A stretch of DNA of 64,000 nt from Magnaporthiopsis rhizophila (taxonomy: Eukaryota; Ascomycota; Sordariomycetes; Magnaporthales; Magnaporthaceae). This document shows positions 22,888-34,054 of the stretch, piece after piece. The notes below the pieces were generated by a model, which saw only the letters and a program-made list of their open reading frames with translations, did not search any database and was not told where the DNA came from. The stretch lies in NCBI GenBank assembly GCA_003049465.1, contig PYSS01000068.1, positions 1-64,000 on the forward strand. The letters are read 5' to 3'. The first letter of the stretch is position 1; the number at the start of each line of letters is the position of its first letter. The translations under genes were made by a program, and so were the position numbers.

Positions 22888-24324
22888 ATGGCTGCCCCAA
22901 ACGGCCGTCCGGCGGCTTACTCGCTCGGCGCCAGTGAACAGTACCAAATACCGGCCTCGAGCATCCCCGACTCTGGCCGAGGTTCCTTTCAACCGTACAT
23001 GGCGCCGGCCTACCCGAGCAACATCAACAACTCCCCTCGGCCGGGCCCACCAGCCGCGGCGCCGGCACCACTCAGGAGCTTCCAACACCACGATGCACAC
23101 AGCAACTCTGACACGCTCTCGAACCGGAGCCTCGACCTGGACCTGGAGGACGATGGCGGCAAGAAGGGCGGCGAGGGCAAGCATGACGACTCGCACAACG
23201 ACCCGTACGACCCCAACAGGCCAAAGCTCAAGTGGAAGCAGCGGCTGCACCACTTCACGTGGGCGTGGTTCACGCTGCCCATGAGCACGGGTGGCCTGGC
23301 GCTGCTGATGCAGGCGCAGCCGCACCAGTTCCCCGGCCTTCGCGCCGTCGGCACCGTCGTCTATGCCGTCAACCTGGGAATCTTCGCCTTCGTCCTCAGC
23401 TGCATCTTCCTGCGCTTCATCCTGCACCGCGGTGACTTTACCGCCTCGCTCGGCCACCCGCGCGAGGGCTTCTTCTTCCCGACCTTTTGGCTGGCCACGG
23501 CGACCCTGATCACCAGCACCCACCGCTACGCCATCCCGCCGGACGACGTCACGCTCAACTGGGCCATCCAGGCCACGTACTGGCTCTATGTCATCGCCAC
23601 CCTCTGCCTGGCCGTCGGCCAGTACAGCTACGTCTTCGCCGCCCACAGCTTCGGCCTGCAGACCATGATGCCCACCTGGATTCTGCCCATCTTCCCCATC
23701 ATGCTGTCGGGAACCATCGCCTCCGTTATCGCCGGCACCCAGCCCGCCATCGCCGCCGTGCCCGTCATCGTGGCCGGGCTGACGTGCCAGGGGCTCGGCA
23801 TCTCCGTCTCGTTCCTCATGTACGCCCACATGGTCGGCAGGCTGATGCAGTCCGGTCTCCCCCACCGCGAGCACCGCCCCGGTCTCTTCATGTGCGTCGG
23901 CCCCCCGGCCTTCACGGCGCTGGCGCTGATCGGCATGGCCAACAACCTGCCCGACACCTTCGACCCCAACGGCGACGGCGCCGGCGAGAAGTCCATGATC
24001 CGCGTCTTCGCCATCATCGCTGGCGGCTTCCTCTGGGCCCTGAGCCTGTGGTGGTTCTTCATCGCCGTCATCGCCGTCGTCCGCTCCCCGCCTCGCTACT
24101 TCCACCTGGGCTGGTGGGCCATGGTCTTCCCCAACACGGGCTTCATCCTGGCCACCATCTCGCTCGGCAACGCCTTCAAGAGCGAGCCCGTGCTGTACTT
24201 TGCCAACGGCGCCTCGGTCCTGCTGCTGCTCACCTACTTCTTCGTCCTGTACCACCACATCCGCGCCGTCATCGTGCAGGATATCATGTATCCTGGAAGG
24301 GACGAGGATGTGGAGGACCACTGA
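22888..24324 (+). CDS. TDT-family transporter (malate/sulfite-efflux type, 478 aa)
   Basis: A single exon. The ATG at 22888 lies in AACAAAATGGC; the frame extends further upstream but only through the pyrimidine-rich leader. A ~110-residue soluble N-terminus (Pro-, Ser- and Asp-rich, ending KLKWKQRLHHFTWAWF) precedes ten membrane helices. WFTLPMSTGGLALL at the first helix, HPREGFFFPTFWLA, and the MCVGPPAFTALALIGMANNL block are characteristic of the tellurite-resistance/dicarboxylate transporter family (TehA, SLAC1, yeast Ssu1, fission yeast Mae1). The product probably carries malate or sulfite across the plasma membrane; the substrate is not decidable here. A short acidic tail (GRDEDVEDH) ends the protein. 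Confidence 0.92.
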   Translation: MAAPNGRPAAYSLGASEQYQIPASSIPDSGRGSFQPYMAPAYPSNINNSPRPGPPAAAPAPLRSFQHHDAHSNSDTLSNRSLDLDLEDDGGKKGGEGKHDDSHNDPYDPNRPKLKWKQRLHHFTWAWFTLPMSTGGLALLMQAQPHQFPGLRAVGTVVYAVNLGIFAFVLSCIFLRFILHRGDFTASLGHPREGFFFPTFWLATATLITSTHRYAIPPDDVTLNWAIQATYWLYVIATLCLAVGQYSYVFAAHSFGLQTMMPTWILPIFPIMLSGTIASVIAGTQPAIAAVPVIVAGLTCQGLGISVSFLMYAHMVGRLMQSGLPHREHRPGLFMCVGPPAFTALALIGMANNLPDTFDPNGDGAGEKSMIRVFAIIAGGFLWALSLWWFFIAVIAVVRSPPRYFHLGWWAMVFPNTGFILATISLGNAFKSEPVLYFANGASVLLLLTYFFVLYHHIRAVIVQDIMYPGRDEDVEDH

Positions 24325-25264
24325 TGAAGTGGAGGGGATTTATTTTTGCCACCTCTCGGTGGCGTTTAAAAAAAAAAAACATTTATCAAATTTGCATCAA
24401 CACCCCTTTTTCTTCCCTTCGACAACCAAATCTTTATAAAACAAAACCTTTTCCCCTTTGTTATTTTTTTGCATTTTTATACATCAGCATCCAGTATGCA
24501 GCCTTGACATTCATCCCCCATAGCGTGCTTGCTATAGACTCACTCGATCATTTCTTTTTGTACCGGGCGAAAATCGAGTTGACCATAACGGTGTACATAC
24601 ATAATAAGTTGTTAGACTTGAGGCTAAAAGTGACCACGCAATTGGCGTTCTTTTTCTTTCTTCCTTCCGTCTCTCATCTTTTTTTTTCTCGCGGTCTGAT
24701 ATGGCATCCATCCCTTCGGTGACCGACGTGTTTGAAGCTCGTCTTTCGTCAGCACTGTTTCAACCCACGTCTTGACGTCGGGATTGCTGCTCACGTCAAG
24801 TTGGAGTTGCCCGGTTTCAGCACTTGGATTTTCCGCGGGGAGATCTACGGTTCGCAGTCAGGAATGTCAAACTGTGTGTAGACGCGTGTCCCCGTCTCGT
24901 GTTTTCCATCCCCTACTTCACCCTCTGCCCCGGATGATCAGGCAGGACCTTGGACGGTTTCCGGATGGCAGCAAGGTTCCAGTCATGGCAGCGGCCGCGA
25001 TGACTCATGTCTTTCATCAAACGACGATCCGGGCCTCGGCCGGCGTGAAGTCGCCGATCCGACGTGCCGGTGCACTGTATCTCGCACTATATCTATCACC
25101 GTCGTCGACGAGTGGCGAGCGGCGGCGATGGGCAGTATGGGTGGGTGGTATCACGTAGCATTCGCCAAAACCCAACCCGAGGGTTCCCGAAAACCCAAGG
25201 TTATTGTTTTCTTATTTCAAATATCTCCTCTGGTGGCAAATTGTGGCAAAGGTATTTTTATTAA

Positions 25265-25299
<35 letters not shown>

Positions 25300-25304
25300 N
25301 NNNN

Positions 25305-25345
<41 letters not shown>

Positions 25346-26501
25346 ATTTGGGTTTTCGAAAACGCGTGGCCAGGTCCTAGTTTTAACAAACCTAATATCA
25401 CGATCATATGTCGTCAGCCATTACTGGGCCCTAGCTGGGGTGGACTGATTGCGCCACCGGACTCGGGTTCGGCCCGCACTAGCGCATTGATGCTCCTGCA
25501 CGCCATCTTATGCCTTCCGTACCACGTCGTGGGTATTTGCCCGGCACCAGAGACGGCCAAAGATCTCGTGCTTCGAAAGGGCTGTCTGCTCGCGGAACAA
25601 GTGCGGGTTACCACTGCTGCTGCTGCCGCCGACGCCAGCAGCCAGACGCGAAGCCCACACCTGGTACCTCGGCCGTAGAAGAGGTACCCGACCATAGGAG
25701 GGTTGCCGGCCCAATCTGCTATCCCGACGCGGTGGATCTTAAGATCCGCGCTCCGCCCACTGCGTCCAATTATCTGACACGGTAGGTGAGCAGCCGAGGT
25801 TCGGCTTCTAGCGGACGCATGCTCAGTAGGCCTCCGAGTGCCTTAACCTGCCATTATCCTCGTCGCAATGCTTGCCTCGTTGGCCGGTGCTTGTGACCAC
25901 CTACACCGGTCTGCTGGTGGCTGCTCCCCGTCTTCATCCCGCTTACCGCCAGTGTCGTCGTCATCTCCATGCTGCCCGACTGCTTCCACACCACCTGGTG
26001 GCTGAGCGAGGACGACAAGCGACTCGGGCGTGTCCAGCACTAACCAGCGGACGGCCGTATGTCTCGGCGAATTAAATGGCCGACGGGGACGGGGTGTCGA
26101 GCCCGCGTTCGGACCCCGGGTCTGGCTCTCGGCCGCCTGCCGATTCCGCGCCAACACACGTTCTATTTGCCTTCGCAACCTTCCTGGCTATCATCGGTGG
26201 TTTCGGCTACTCTCCCATAGCGACGTCGCTCCTCACCGTGTCTGTATGTATGTGGGCGTCGGTCTTTCATGCCTTTATCAGCTATCTGTCTCGGACAAAG
26301 TCAACATGCGCGCCGTCTTCCTAACGTTGATCGTTCGTATCTCTACCGTCACTAGTGTGGGTATCGGTTCGAAGCATCAAATATGTTTTTCGGACAAAAG
26401 TAAAGCGTTTGTTTTAGATGGAAAATCGTCCATTTAAGAGAACCCTCTCCCTCGCGTCTTTCCTCCACGGCCACTCTGATGGCCCTCGCCACGCAGGCCC
26501 G
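24325..26501. other. Intergenic between TDT and HET genes, with assembly gap
   Basis: The 3' flank of the TDT gene has A and T runs. The assembly gap at 25300-25304 lies inside it. From 25.4 to 26.5 kb several short frames overlap, for example an 82-codon frame at 26076 with a hydrophobic stretch, none with a recognised domain. Nothing further is supported. Confidence 0.5.
25266..25343. other. Five-N assembly gap flanked by A32 homopolymers
   Basis: The order is A32, TT, five N (25300-25304), T7, then A32. The N run marks unresolved sequence, and the homopolymers on both sides suggest a failed consensus or join at a poly(A) tract, so distances across this point are unreliable. Confidence 0.97.
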
Positions 26502-28893
26502 CTAACTAAAAGAAATCATCTCCTCGGGTAAATCTAAACCCTTACCTTTCATTAGTCCGTCTATAAAACAGCACCCTACCAACTGGCAGTGACCGCGACC
26601 CCCTTCCTGGCGCCGCACGACGACGGGCATGTCGCAGGCGTACAGGACGGCAATCCTGTCGCCAACCCGGGTCTCGTCCGGCACTATTCCCACCCGGCCC
26701 GCCGTCGTCATGCACAGCCGCCCGCCGACGGCCACACGACTGAGAACCCTGCCAGTGCTGCTGTCCGTGTCGAAGGCGCCAGCTGACGAATCGAAGTAGG
26801 CCCGGAGCGGAACGCCGTGGATGCGGAGATCGGCATTCGCGTGCAGCATGGCGCGGAAGCCGGGCAGCGACCCCAACGCCGAAGCCCGCTCCACCTCGTT
26901 GTCTGCGTCATCGCGCAGCTGCTTCCAGGTCGTCCCGTCGGGCGGCCGGTCCTCCTCCAAGCCCCAGGGCAGGTCGAGAAGACATCCCCGCGCCGGGTAC
27001 TGGTGGTCGCTGTCCTTGTGAAGCACTCGCGCCAGGGCCGATTTGGACCTCCCATCCACCAGTGGGAGAGACCGCTGAACTCTCGTGGCTGGGGCAGGGG
27101 CGGTGGGAAGCAGGTCTATCTGCGGCAGCCTAAAGGAAAAGTCCCAAGCCGTCTCCGCCCTCGACTCCGCGGTTGCCTTAGCAAGGCTCTGGATTGAGTC
27201 GACAGACCCCGGGGCAAGACATGATCCGGCCGTCTTCGGAAAAGGTGGGCGTGCCATGTCTGGCTCCGTTGGCCTTGAAGGACATGGAATATATCCGTAT
27301 TGTCGCCCACCGCGAAAAGTCATCTCCTCTCTCCCTGGGCTTTTCAGAGAGGTCCAGTGCCCAGCTGGGTAGGCGGGGACCGCCAAGGGTCGTCATGGTT
27401 ACCTGCCCGTGCCAGATGCGCAGGTCTCCGGTATCGAGGATGTAGGCCCTGGTAAAGTCTGCGCAGACGTCCCAAAAGGTATGCGTGTAGAGCGTTTGGA
27501 TCCTCGTGCTGATGGAGTCCGGAATGAGAGCCAGCATGCCGTATACCTTGTCCCGGGCATCGGTCGCCTCGGCGACTCTCGCCATGTTGACGGTGTTTCT
27601 GACTATCGTTTCCTTGGACCCGGACCAGTCGAGGACGCCCAATCTGAGCGCCACCTTGTAGACGCGAAACATGTCGGCCAAGGGCGAAGTGCCAGGCAGA
27701 GCCACAGCCATGCCTTTGTAGACGAAAATGTAGGCCAACTGCGCGACCTCGCCGGGAGTGAAGTAGGTATCTCCATACCAAAAAACAATGGACGCGGCGA
27801 GTGCAATCTCTTGTACGATCCAGGCTCGGTCCCAGTACGGATGGGTGAGCAGTGCCGACGCAACGACTGACAGCGCGCGTTCGGAATCATGATCAAAAAG
27901 TGCGTCAGCATCAAGATCGAGCGGTTGGTCCACGTCCAAAAGATCTCTAACCACGCGGCACTGGCGGGAAAACGAATTCGTCGGTGGAGGCTCGAGCCAC
28001 GCCCGGACAGCCGTCGCCTTGCTGTATATCAGGCTCATCTTCCGAATCTCGGCCTCCTTTTCGTCTTGATCGTTCTGGTTAATGCAAACGGCGTCGATCC
28101 ATATCTTAGGCCCAGAGTCCAGACCTCATACGACGAGGCAAGTGTCTGGAGCATAGAATACAGGTTCGGGCCGACGGGCGAACTCTTGGCCGTTCACTCG
28201 GATATGGCCTTTGGGTGTGGGGTTTCCCTGTACAATCCCGGGTTAGTACACGCCGTTCGGGCTGGCGCAGGGATGGAACAACGCCCGTATGGCAACCCAG
28301 CCGGCGAGTAGGAGACATCGAAGGCATAAACGACTTCGAATACTTACCCATGTGTAGCTCATGGCGATGTAGTCACCCCACCGAAAGCGTGGCCGTGCGT
28401 TTTTGGCCTCTTTCAGCTCCTCCGCATGCTGCTGTTTAGATATGCCAGCAGCCGTGTTTTCGATTTCGTCGTGCCTCTCCGAGGGCCAGAGAATGCTCCT
28501 CACTCTAGACACGCATGCTGGGATCTTCTTGCATCGGCGAAAAGCAAGTGTCCCGTCCGGCGTGGGAGACAGTGTATTATGATACCACGGCTCCTCATCG
28601 CCGAGATCCACCGTCTCCAGCTTCCATCCAAGTAACCCGTCTGGCGACTGTCGGATGGAGAGCACCCGTATTTGCTTGCTCCCGCGTTCTAAGGGCGTGT
28701 ACAGCGGCGCTGGCTCATCCCCCACCGTGTCTCCGCCGGGGAAATGGTATTGGGCTATCGTCGGCTCTGGTTTGGAGTGGCGGGATTTGAGCCCTACCAT
28801 TCGGCTTCGCGGCGATGGGCGGTCCTTGTAGTTCCGCTGGGATTGCCTCATCACAGCGCCCTGCCAAAAGAGAGGCCCGCCGCTGTTCGCCAT
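26502..28893 (-). pseudogene. HET-domain (heterokaryon incompatibility) gene with three frame breaks
   Basis: Exon 1 (28893 or a later ATG at 28851 or 28800, down to 28348) contains YTPLERGSKQIRVLSI, the usual start of HET proteins, and ends GDYIAMSYTW. A canonical 120-nt intron (28228-28347; GTAAGT..TACTAAC..ACAG) separates it from exon 2, which carries KIWIDAVCINQNDQDEKEAE and WDRAWIVQEIALA, core HET motifs. The C-terminal region ends GDRIAVLYACDMP...FIDGLMKGKGLDLPEE, as in many HET proteins. The frame is broken three times by one base: near 28187 (C run), near 28115 (G run; these two compensate) and near 27206 (GGGG). Each lies in a short homopolymer. Either the gene is a recent pseudogene or the assembly has indel errors. 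HET proteins trigger cell death on non-self recognition. Confidence 0.8.
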
Positions 28894-31151
28894 GGTCAGA
28901 AGCGTCCATACTGGCAATCGCGGACGGATCGTTCCCCCGCGCAAATGCCCGGATCTTTGACAAGGCGCGACTTGTGACGGTGGGCGAGGTTCGCCGCAGC
29001 GCCCTCTCGAAATGCGCCAGTCCTATGATGCGGCCATGTTGGCCCTCGGGATCGGCATCCCTGCAGATAAGAGCTGCTCCGTAACATAGCGTCTGGGTGT
29101 CGGCCCCGGAGTAGTCCCTGGTCCTGCGGGCCAGGTCGTCCCTGTCGACGTCCGATGTGGGGTCTTCGCGCAGGCAAATGTCGATGATGGCCCGCCTCGC
29201 TGCCGCCTGCGGGAGGCCAACATACAGCTTGAAGCCCACGCGACGGAGGACGGCAAAGTCTAGGGTTTCTGGAAAGTTGGTGGCCAATAGGACTAGGGGG
29301 CGGTCGGCCACGTTGACGAGACCGTCCATCTCGGCGAGAAACTGGTTCGTTTGGCTGCGTTCCCAGCTGCGGTCGTCATCCCGCCGCCCCCTGAACAACG
29401 TGTCGGCCTCGTCAATGAATATGACGCTGGGGTAGAGCATGCGGCCGAGGCTGAATAGCCCTTGGATTGCCTGTTCGGTTTTGCCAACCCTTTTTTTTTT
29501 TTTTTGGATGTCGGCTGGCGTCGCCGAGATCATGGTTGCTTGGCACCCATGCGCAATCACTCTCGCCAAATGCGTCTTGCCGGTGCCCGGGGGCCCGTAC
29601 AGCAGTGCCCCGCCGAGCTTTGCCTTGGAGAGTATGCCGGCATGGGGCCGGTCCGCGCTGTCGGCCTGGCCGATCCATTGGAAGATGGCATCCTTGACGT
29701 CCGCATCCAGATGAATGCCATCCCACCCGTTCGTGACGATATCTGCAACTCGTTGGTCAGTTGAAGCATAGGGAGTGCTGTGGTCGTCGGGTGTGCATAC
29801 TAGGCTTGACTAAAAGCCCCAACAGCGCCGCCTCCTGACCATGCTTTTCGTCGCCTTCGATCTCAAGGATCTTGGAACGCACTTGAGGCGGGAACCCTGA
29901 CCACCCTTTATTGCCATTGGCAACGTCCCAACTCGACAGTAGGTCTCGCCGGCGGGTCGCTTCGCTAAGTACTCGGTTTATATGGTCTGGGCTAGGCATG
30001 TGGCCGATCCTGTCGGCGAGATCCGCTATCTCCTCGTCGCCGAGTACATCCCTGCTTAGGGTCGCCGACGCCTCGCAGACGAGAAAAGACTCTCGGTCGG
30101 CGTACGGCTGGACGGTTGGGTCCGAGAAGTTTCCCGTCTGCTGCCTGATTTTGCTCTGGAGTGATCTGACATTGGCTCGTAGGCGGAAGTCGGTTTCCGG
30201 CGGCCCAGATTCCAGGAGTTTCACCTGGGTTGGGGACCGGACAGGTGCAAGCTTAACCTTTGCCGTCGGGCGGAGAAGCTTGGCTGTAGAGGTCCCTAGC
30301 TCGGATACGTCGCCAATCTCGTGGCTCGAGCGCACCAGCAAGGTCCTGCCTCCAAGCGCTCCCTCTCGCGGTGTGCCAGCGCCGATGGCACTGAGGACGT
30401 CGCTTGGCGAAATCCCCTTTGGGGAGAACGCACTGTCGATGGCAGCAAGGAGCTTGTTTCGCAAGGACCGCTTGGTGGTGTCGATTTTGAGTTTATTCAG
30501 CAGCTTAGACGCGGTACCGGGGTCTGGAGGGACAAACCGGTGTGCTTCGGGTACGTGAATGACCAATGGCCTCGGGCAAGATGTAGGGTCAGCCTGGCTG
30601 CTCCCGGGTGCCTTGTGCTTGTGTGCTAGCTGCAGCGCCTCCCAGACGGAGAGGGTGTGATCCCCTCGGAGACGGTTCCCAAGCCAGGCGTCCACGTTCT
30701 CGGTGGGAGATCCAACGGGCTGCTTGGCCGCCGAGACGAAGTATTGTGCCAAGTCTTCCACGTCAGCCTTGGCCAGGGTAATCAGGTCGGCGTTCTTGTC
30801 TCTGCAAAACTCCTCGACGATGTTTTGGAAGAAGACCGGGCAACCTTGTCCATTGCGCGTGGTAGTGATGGTGAGGAAGAGGCTCGCCATCTTGAAGAAA
30901 GCTGTATCCTGCTCTGAGGGCTGCGCTGTCGTATCCAGCACAACGACCCCCAAAGTCCTCGTAAAAGACAGAGTCCATCTGGAATGCGGAGCCGTTAGTC
31001 GAGGGCGCCTTGTCAGGAGTCTGCCTTATGGCCAGGGCGCTAGAGGCACCCGCGAGATCATTCGTGGTCTTGACGCAATGATGCAGGAACCAAGAAGGAA
31101 TCGTGGGGGCCATCCCGCCGGGTGTCTTCGTAAGGCCGCCGTGGGGGCCAT
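28715..31151 (-). CDS. AAA+ ATPase (about 760 aa)
   Basis: Proposed exons are 31151-31075, 30978-29801 and 29742-28715. The 58-nt intron 29743-29800 (GTATGC..CTGAC..GCAG) is secure. The 96-nt first intron (GTCAAG..CTAAC..CCAG) and the ATG at 31151 are the best in-frame solution but less certain. An N-terminal ~410-residue region without known folds (contains FFQNIVEEFCRDKNADLITL) precedes one AAA module: Walker A GPPGTGKT (468-475), Walker B VIFIDEAD, sensor-1 ATN (574), LRR arginine finger (585-586). It resembles the large fungal AAA group related to spastin/katanin-like mitochondrial ATPases (Msp1 type). An A15 run encodes KKKKR (499-503) exactly where pore loop 1 should be. The 3' end overlaps the HET gene start by up to ~180 bp on the same strand. 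Confidence 0.8.
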
Positions 31152-32855
31152 GTTGCTCGAACGCGGTGACACTGACTTGTAGGGATCGGTGTCGCAAGAA
31201 AGAAGCAGGAAGGAGCCCTCAAAACTCGAGTCGGGTGTGGGCTACAAAAACAGCCCATGACTGAACGGCGGCCTTGGGCGTCATTAAAACTTGCCCACGA
31301 CAGCATGCGCCAACCCAGGACTTCCGGGTGAAGGTTGGCGGAAAAACACTGAGGCGCAAGTTCAGCTCGGCGGAGAGATGAGCCCGGTAATTACACGACG
31401 GGGCTTCCCGGACGGAGACACCGACACATCCAGACGCGGCTAGCGCTCAGCATGGCGGACCGGGCCAGGGCTTATTTCCAGGTGTATTTGGATACTATTG
31501 GCGCCGTGGACGGGCCGATAAGCCAAGCCCCATTTCGGTCCAAAGGCCCCGGCAGGGGCCTCCATCGTCGGAGGGCCGAAACTATCGCCTCGAGGCAGCC
31601 GCATTAGGGCTAGAGCCGCCCCGCCCTCGTCCATCTCACCTACGAATAGACGCAGTCCTGTTGTTCCAACCCTCTTTTCATCCCCTTTCCTCCTAAAGCG
31701 GCTTAGGTAGCCCACGGTCGGGCGATGGAAACCATGCCGTCGCCCTGCCACCTCGCCACTCCACGCCCTACTTATCCCAGCCACACTCGGGTCTAGTACG
31801 AGCGGGTCGGCACGAGCCGTACGCCCAATGGGCGCTACAAACTGGTGGCTCGTGCGTGGAAGCCGCTCGCAAGTCTTACGGCCCGCGACGCAGCGCACAC
31901 AGGCGTCGCCCCGCTGCCAGGGCTTGCACCCGACGTTGCCGTTAAAGCGTGCGCCGCGAATGCACTGCCGGCACGGGTAGCGGACCTGCTAAGGAGGTTC
32001 GGCATCCTCATCGGGGGAATCGTTAATAGCGATGACGTCCCCAACGACACCAGCGGGTTTGCGAGGCTAGCACAGGGTTAGTGCCTTAATTGCTTACCAT
32101 ACATCGTGATGTATTCTAACATGCACTTTCATACCAGGATAACGCCCATATGCTTGTTCCGAATCCCCTCCAGCCATTACGACCAGCAAACCGAAGCATT
32201 TTCGTATTAACGGAGGCCAGCCACGACGAAAGGTATTACGGAATTAGGAAGGAGGCCCCCTTATCGGGCTTCCGTCGCTATGGGAAGCCGAGGCGTGCCT
32301 CACTCCTTAAGGACAGACGTCCTTCCCTTGCCGTGGGTCGCCCCCTTGTATCAATCAATAATGCGCGTCGCCCGCAGTCATTTCGGCCATATCGCGGCGG
32401 GCTCGGCAAAGACCCGGAGACGAGGCGCGGGCCTTGGTGGACAGGCCCTTTTCCGTCGGCAGCGTTTGGTCGGGCCAGTGCTTGGCGTGGACTCTGAGCT
32501 GGAGGCGTGCTGGTTCTAGATAGGTATGCATTTGCGCCGACGCTTAAAAGTACGAAAAAAAAAAAAAAAAAAAAAAAAAGGTTGGCTCGTTTGCGTTAGA
32601 CGCCATGACTGCGCTGTATTTGGTTTACAAAGTGAAAATAAGTTTGGTGTGTGAGAGTTCATGCTTTAGGAACTTAAATGTGCGACGCCAGGCAAATTAA
32701 CGAGCCTCGTCATTTCTGATAGGTTATAAAAAGTTGACGCCTCCCTGTCTTCTGTTTTCCTTTCTTTTATTGTGGCTTCCTTCGCCTTCCCGCAAATCCC
32801 CGACCGTAAAACTCCATCACCCAAACCAAAACAGCGCGGCCGACCGTCCATCGCA
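31152..32855. other. Intergenic boundary between accessory and core genes
   Basis: It contains an A25 tract at 32555-32579 and several short frames without domains. The last ~150 bp before 32856 are AT-rich then CT/CCAAA-rich and form the phosphoesterase promoter. The frame of that gene stays open upstream to a GTG at 32772, but there is no ATG. Confidence 0.5.
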
Positions 32856-33779
32856 ATGCCGCAGATCCGCTTCCTAGTCATTTCCGACACCCACAACGAC
32901 CACTTCCCACCCCCATCCTCTCTCCCAGCCGCCGACGTCGTCCTCCACTGCGGCGACCTGACCCAGGTCGGCGGGCTCTTCAACTACCGCCGCGCGCTCG
33001 AGTCCCTCGCCATCTACCCCGCCGAGCTCAAGCTCGTCATCCCGGGCAACCACGACCTTTCGCTAGACGCAAACTGGTGGGCCGCCAACCTCGACCCGGA
33101 GGAAGACGGCCCGGGCGAGGCGGAGGAGCCACAGCGCGCGCGGGCCATCTTCCACGAGGACAAATACGTCAACCGCGGCGTCCGCCTCCTCGACGAAGGG
33201 GTACACGCCATCACCCTGCGCGACGGCCGGTCTTTTACCCTGTACGCGTCGCCGTTCACGCCGGGGTTCAACAACCACGCTTTTGCGTACGCGCGCAATG
33301 GGGCCGGTAACCGCTTCGACGATGGGGCAGACGGACCAGGCAGCAGCAGGATCCCGGACGGCGTCGACGTCATCATGACGCACGGGCCGCCACGTCCGCC
33401 GCGAACCAGCACGGCGGCGTACGGCAACTATGCGCTGGACTGCGATATCAACGACAAGCCGATACGCCATCTGGGCTGCGAAAAGCTGTGGACGGGGGTG
33501 GAGAGGGTGCGGCCAAAGATGCACTGCTTTGGGCACATCCACGAGGGTCACGGCGCGCAGACGGCCACGTTTAGGAGCGAAGGGGAGGAGGAGACCACCA
33601 CGGCGGTTGAGAACGCGCTGGTGACGGAGACGGATGAAGCTTGCTGCTACACGGCGACCGTCGACGACGACCACCATGGCAACAGGACGACACTGCTGGT
33701 CAGTGCTGCTATCCAAAAGAAGCACGGGGAAACAGGGCAGAACAAGGCCTGGGTCGTCGACATGACGCTCTCACAGTGA
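32856..33779 (+). CDS. MPPED-like metallophosphoesterase (307 aa)
   Basis: A single exon. All calcineurin-like metal-binding blocks occur in order: SDTHND (about residue 10), HCGDLTQVGG, IPGNHDLSLD, MTHGPPR and FGHIHEGHG. Length and motif spacing match the MPPED1/MPPED2-type class III phosphodiesterases found across fungi and animals. A dimetal centre hydrolyses a phosphomonoester or cyclic-nucleotide phosphodiester; the physiological substrate is unknown. An insertion with acidic residues (EEDGPGEAEEPQRA) follows the GNHD block. The chosen ATG begins MPQIRFLVISDTHND; the open frame upstream has no ATG. No signal peptide, so probably cytosolic. Confidence 0.92.
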   Translation: MPQIRFLVISDTHNDHFPPPSSLPAADVVLHCGDLTQVGGLFNYRRALESLAIYPAELKLVIPGNHDLSLDANWWAANLDPEEDGPGEAEEPQRARAIFHEDKYVNRGVRLLDEGVHAITLRDGRSFTLYASPFTPGFNNHAFAYARNGAGNRFDDGADGPGSSRIPDGVDVIMTHGPPRPPRTSTAAYGNYALDCDINDKPIRHLGCEKLWTGVERVRPKMHCFGHIHEGHGAQTATFRSEGEEETTTAVENALVTETDEACCYTATVDDDHHGNRTTLLVSAAIQKKHGETGQNKAWVVDMTLSQ

Positions 33780-34054
33780 CATGACATGACATGGACTTCA
33801 AGGACCATAAAATGTTAACAATTAGTCTATAGGGATGCGAGCTTGACTACGGCTATGAGGATATTTACAGGAGGGAATGTTTGCGACCCTTTGCCCAGGT
33901 CCGAGTTCAACGTCGGACCCCAGGGGTGGTCGAGGAAAGTCGGCGGAATATGACTAGATCTGGTTGTAGCGATCGCGTGCGACGGCTTCGTTTTAATTCC
34001 CAAAGGATGTTCAGTTCAGAATGACAGGACCAGACGCCACCCATCTTCTCTCCA

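Noticed and set aside
22852..24321. 489-codon antisense frame
   Set aside because: Shadow of the TDT transporter with the same composition artefact.
26076..26324. 82-codon frame with two hydrophobic segments
   Set aside because: Weak context, no homology recognised, and overlapping frames of similar length on both strands.
29743..29800. Frame break in the AAA gene first read as a frameshift
   Set aside because: GTATGC, a CTGAC branch site and GCAG define a clean 58-nt intron that restores the frame and joins two homologous parts.
30947..31074. Possible one-base G-run frameshift at the 5' end of the AAA gene
   Set aside because: A 96-nt intron ending CTAAC..TTCCAG with an upstream ATG at 31151 gives an open frame without any error, so a lesion is not needed. 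The start remains uncertain.
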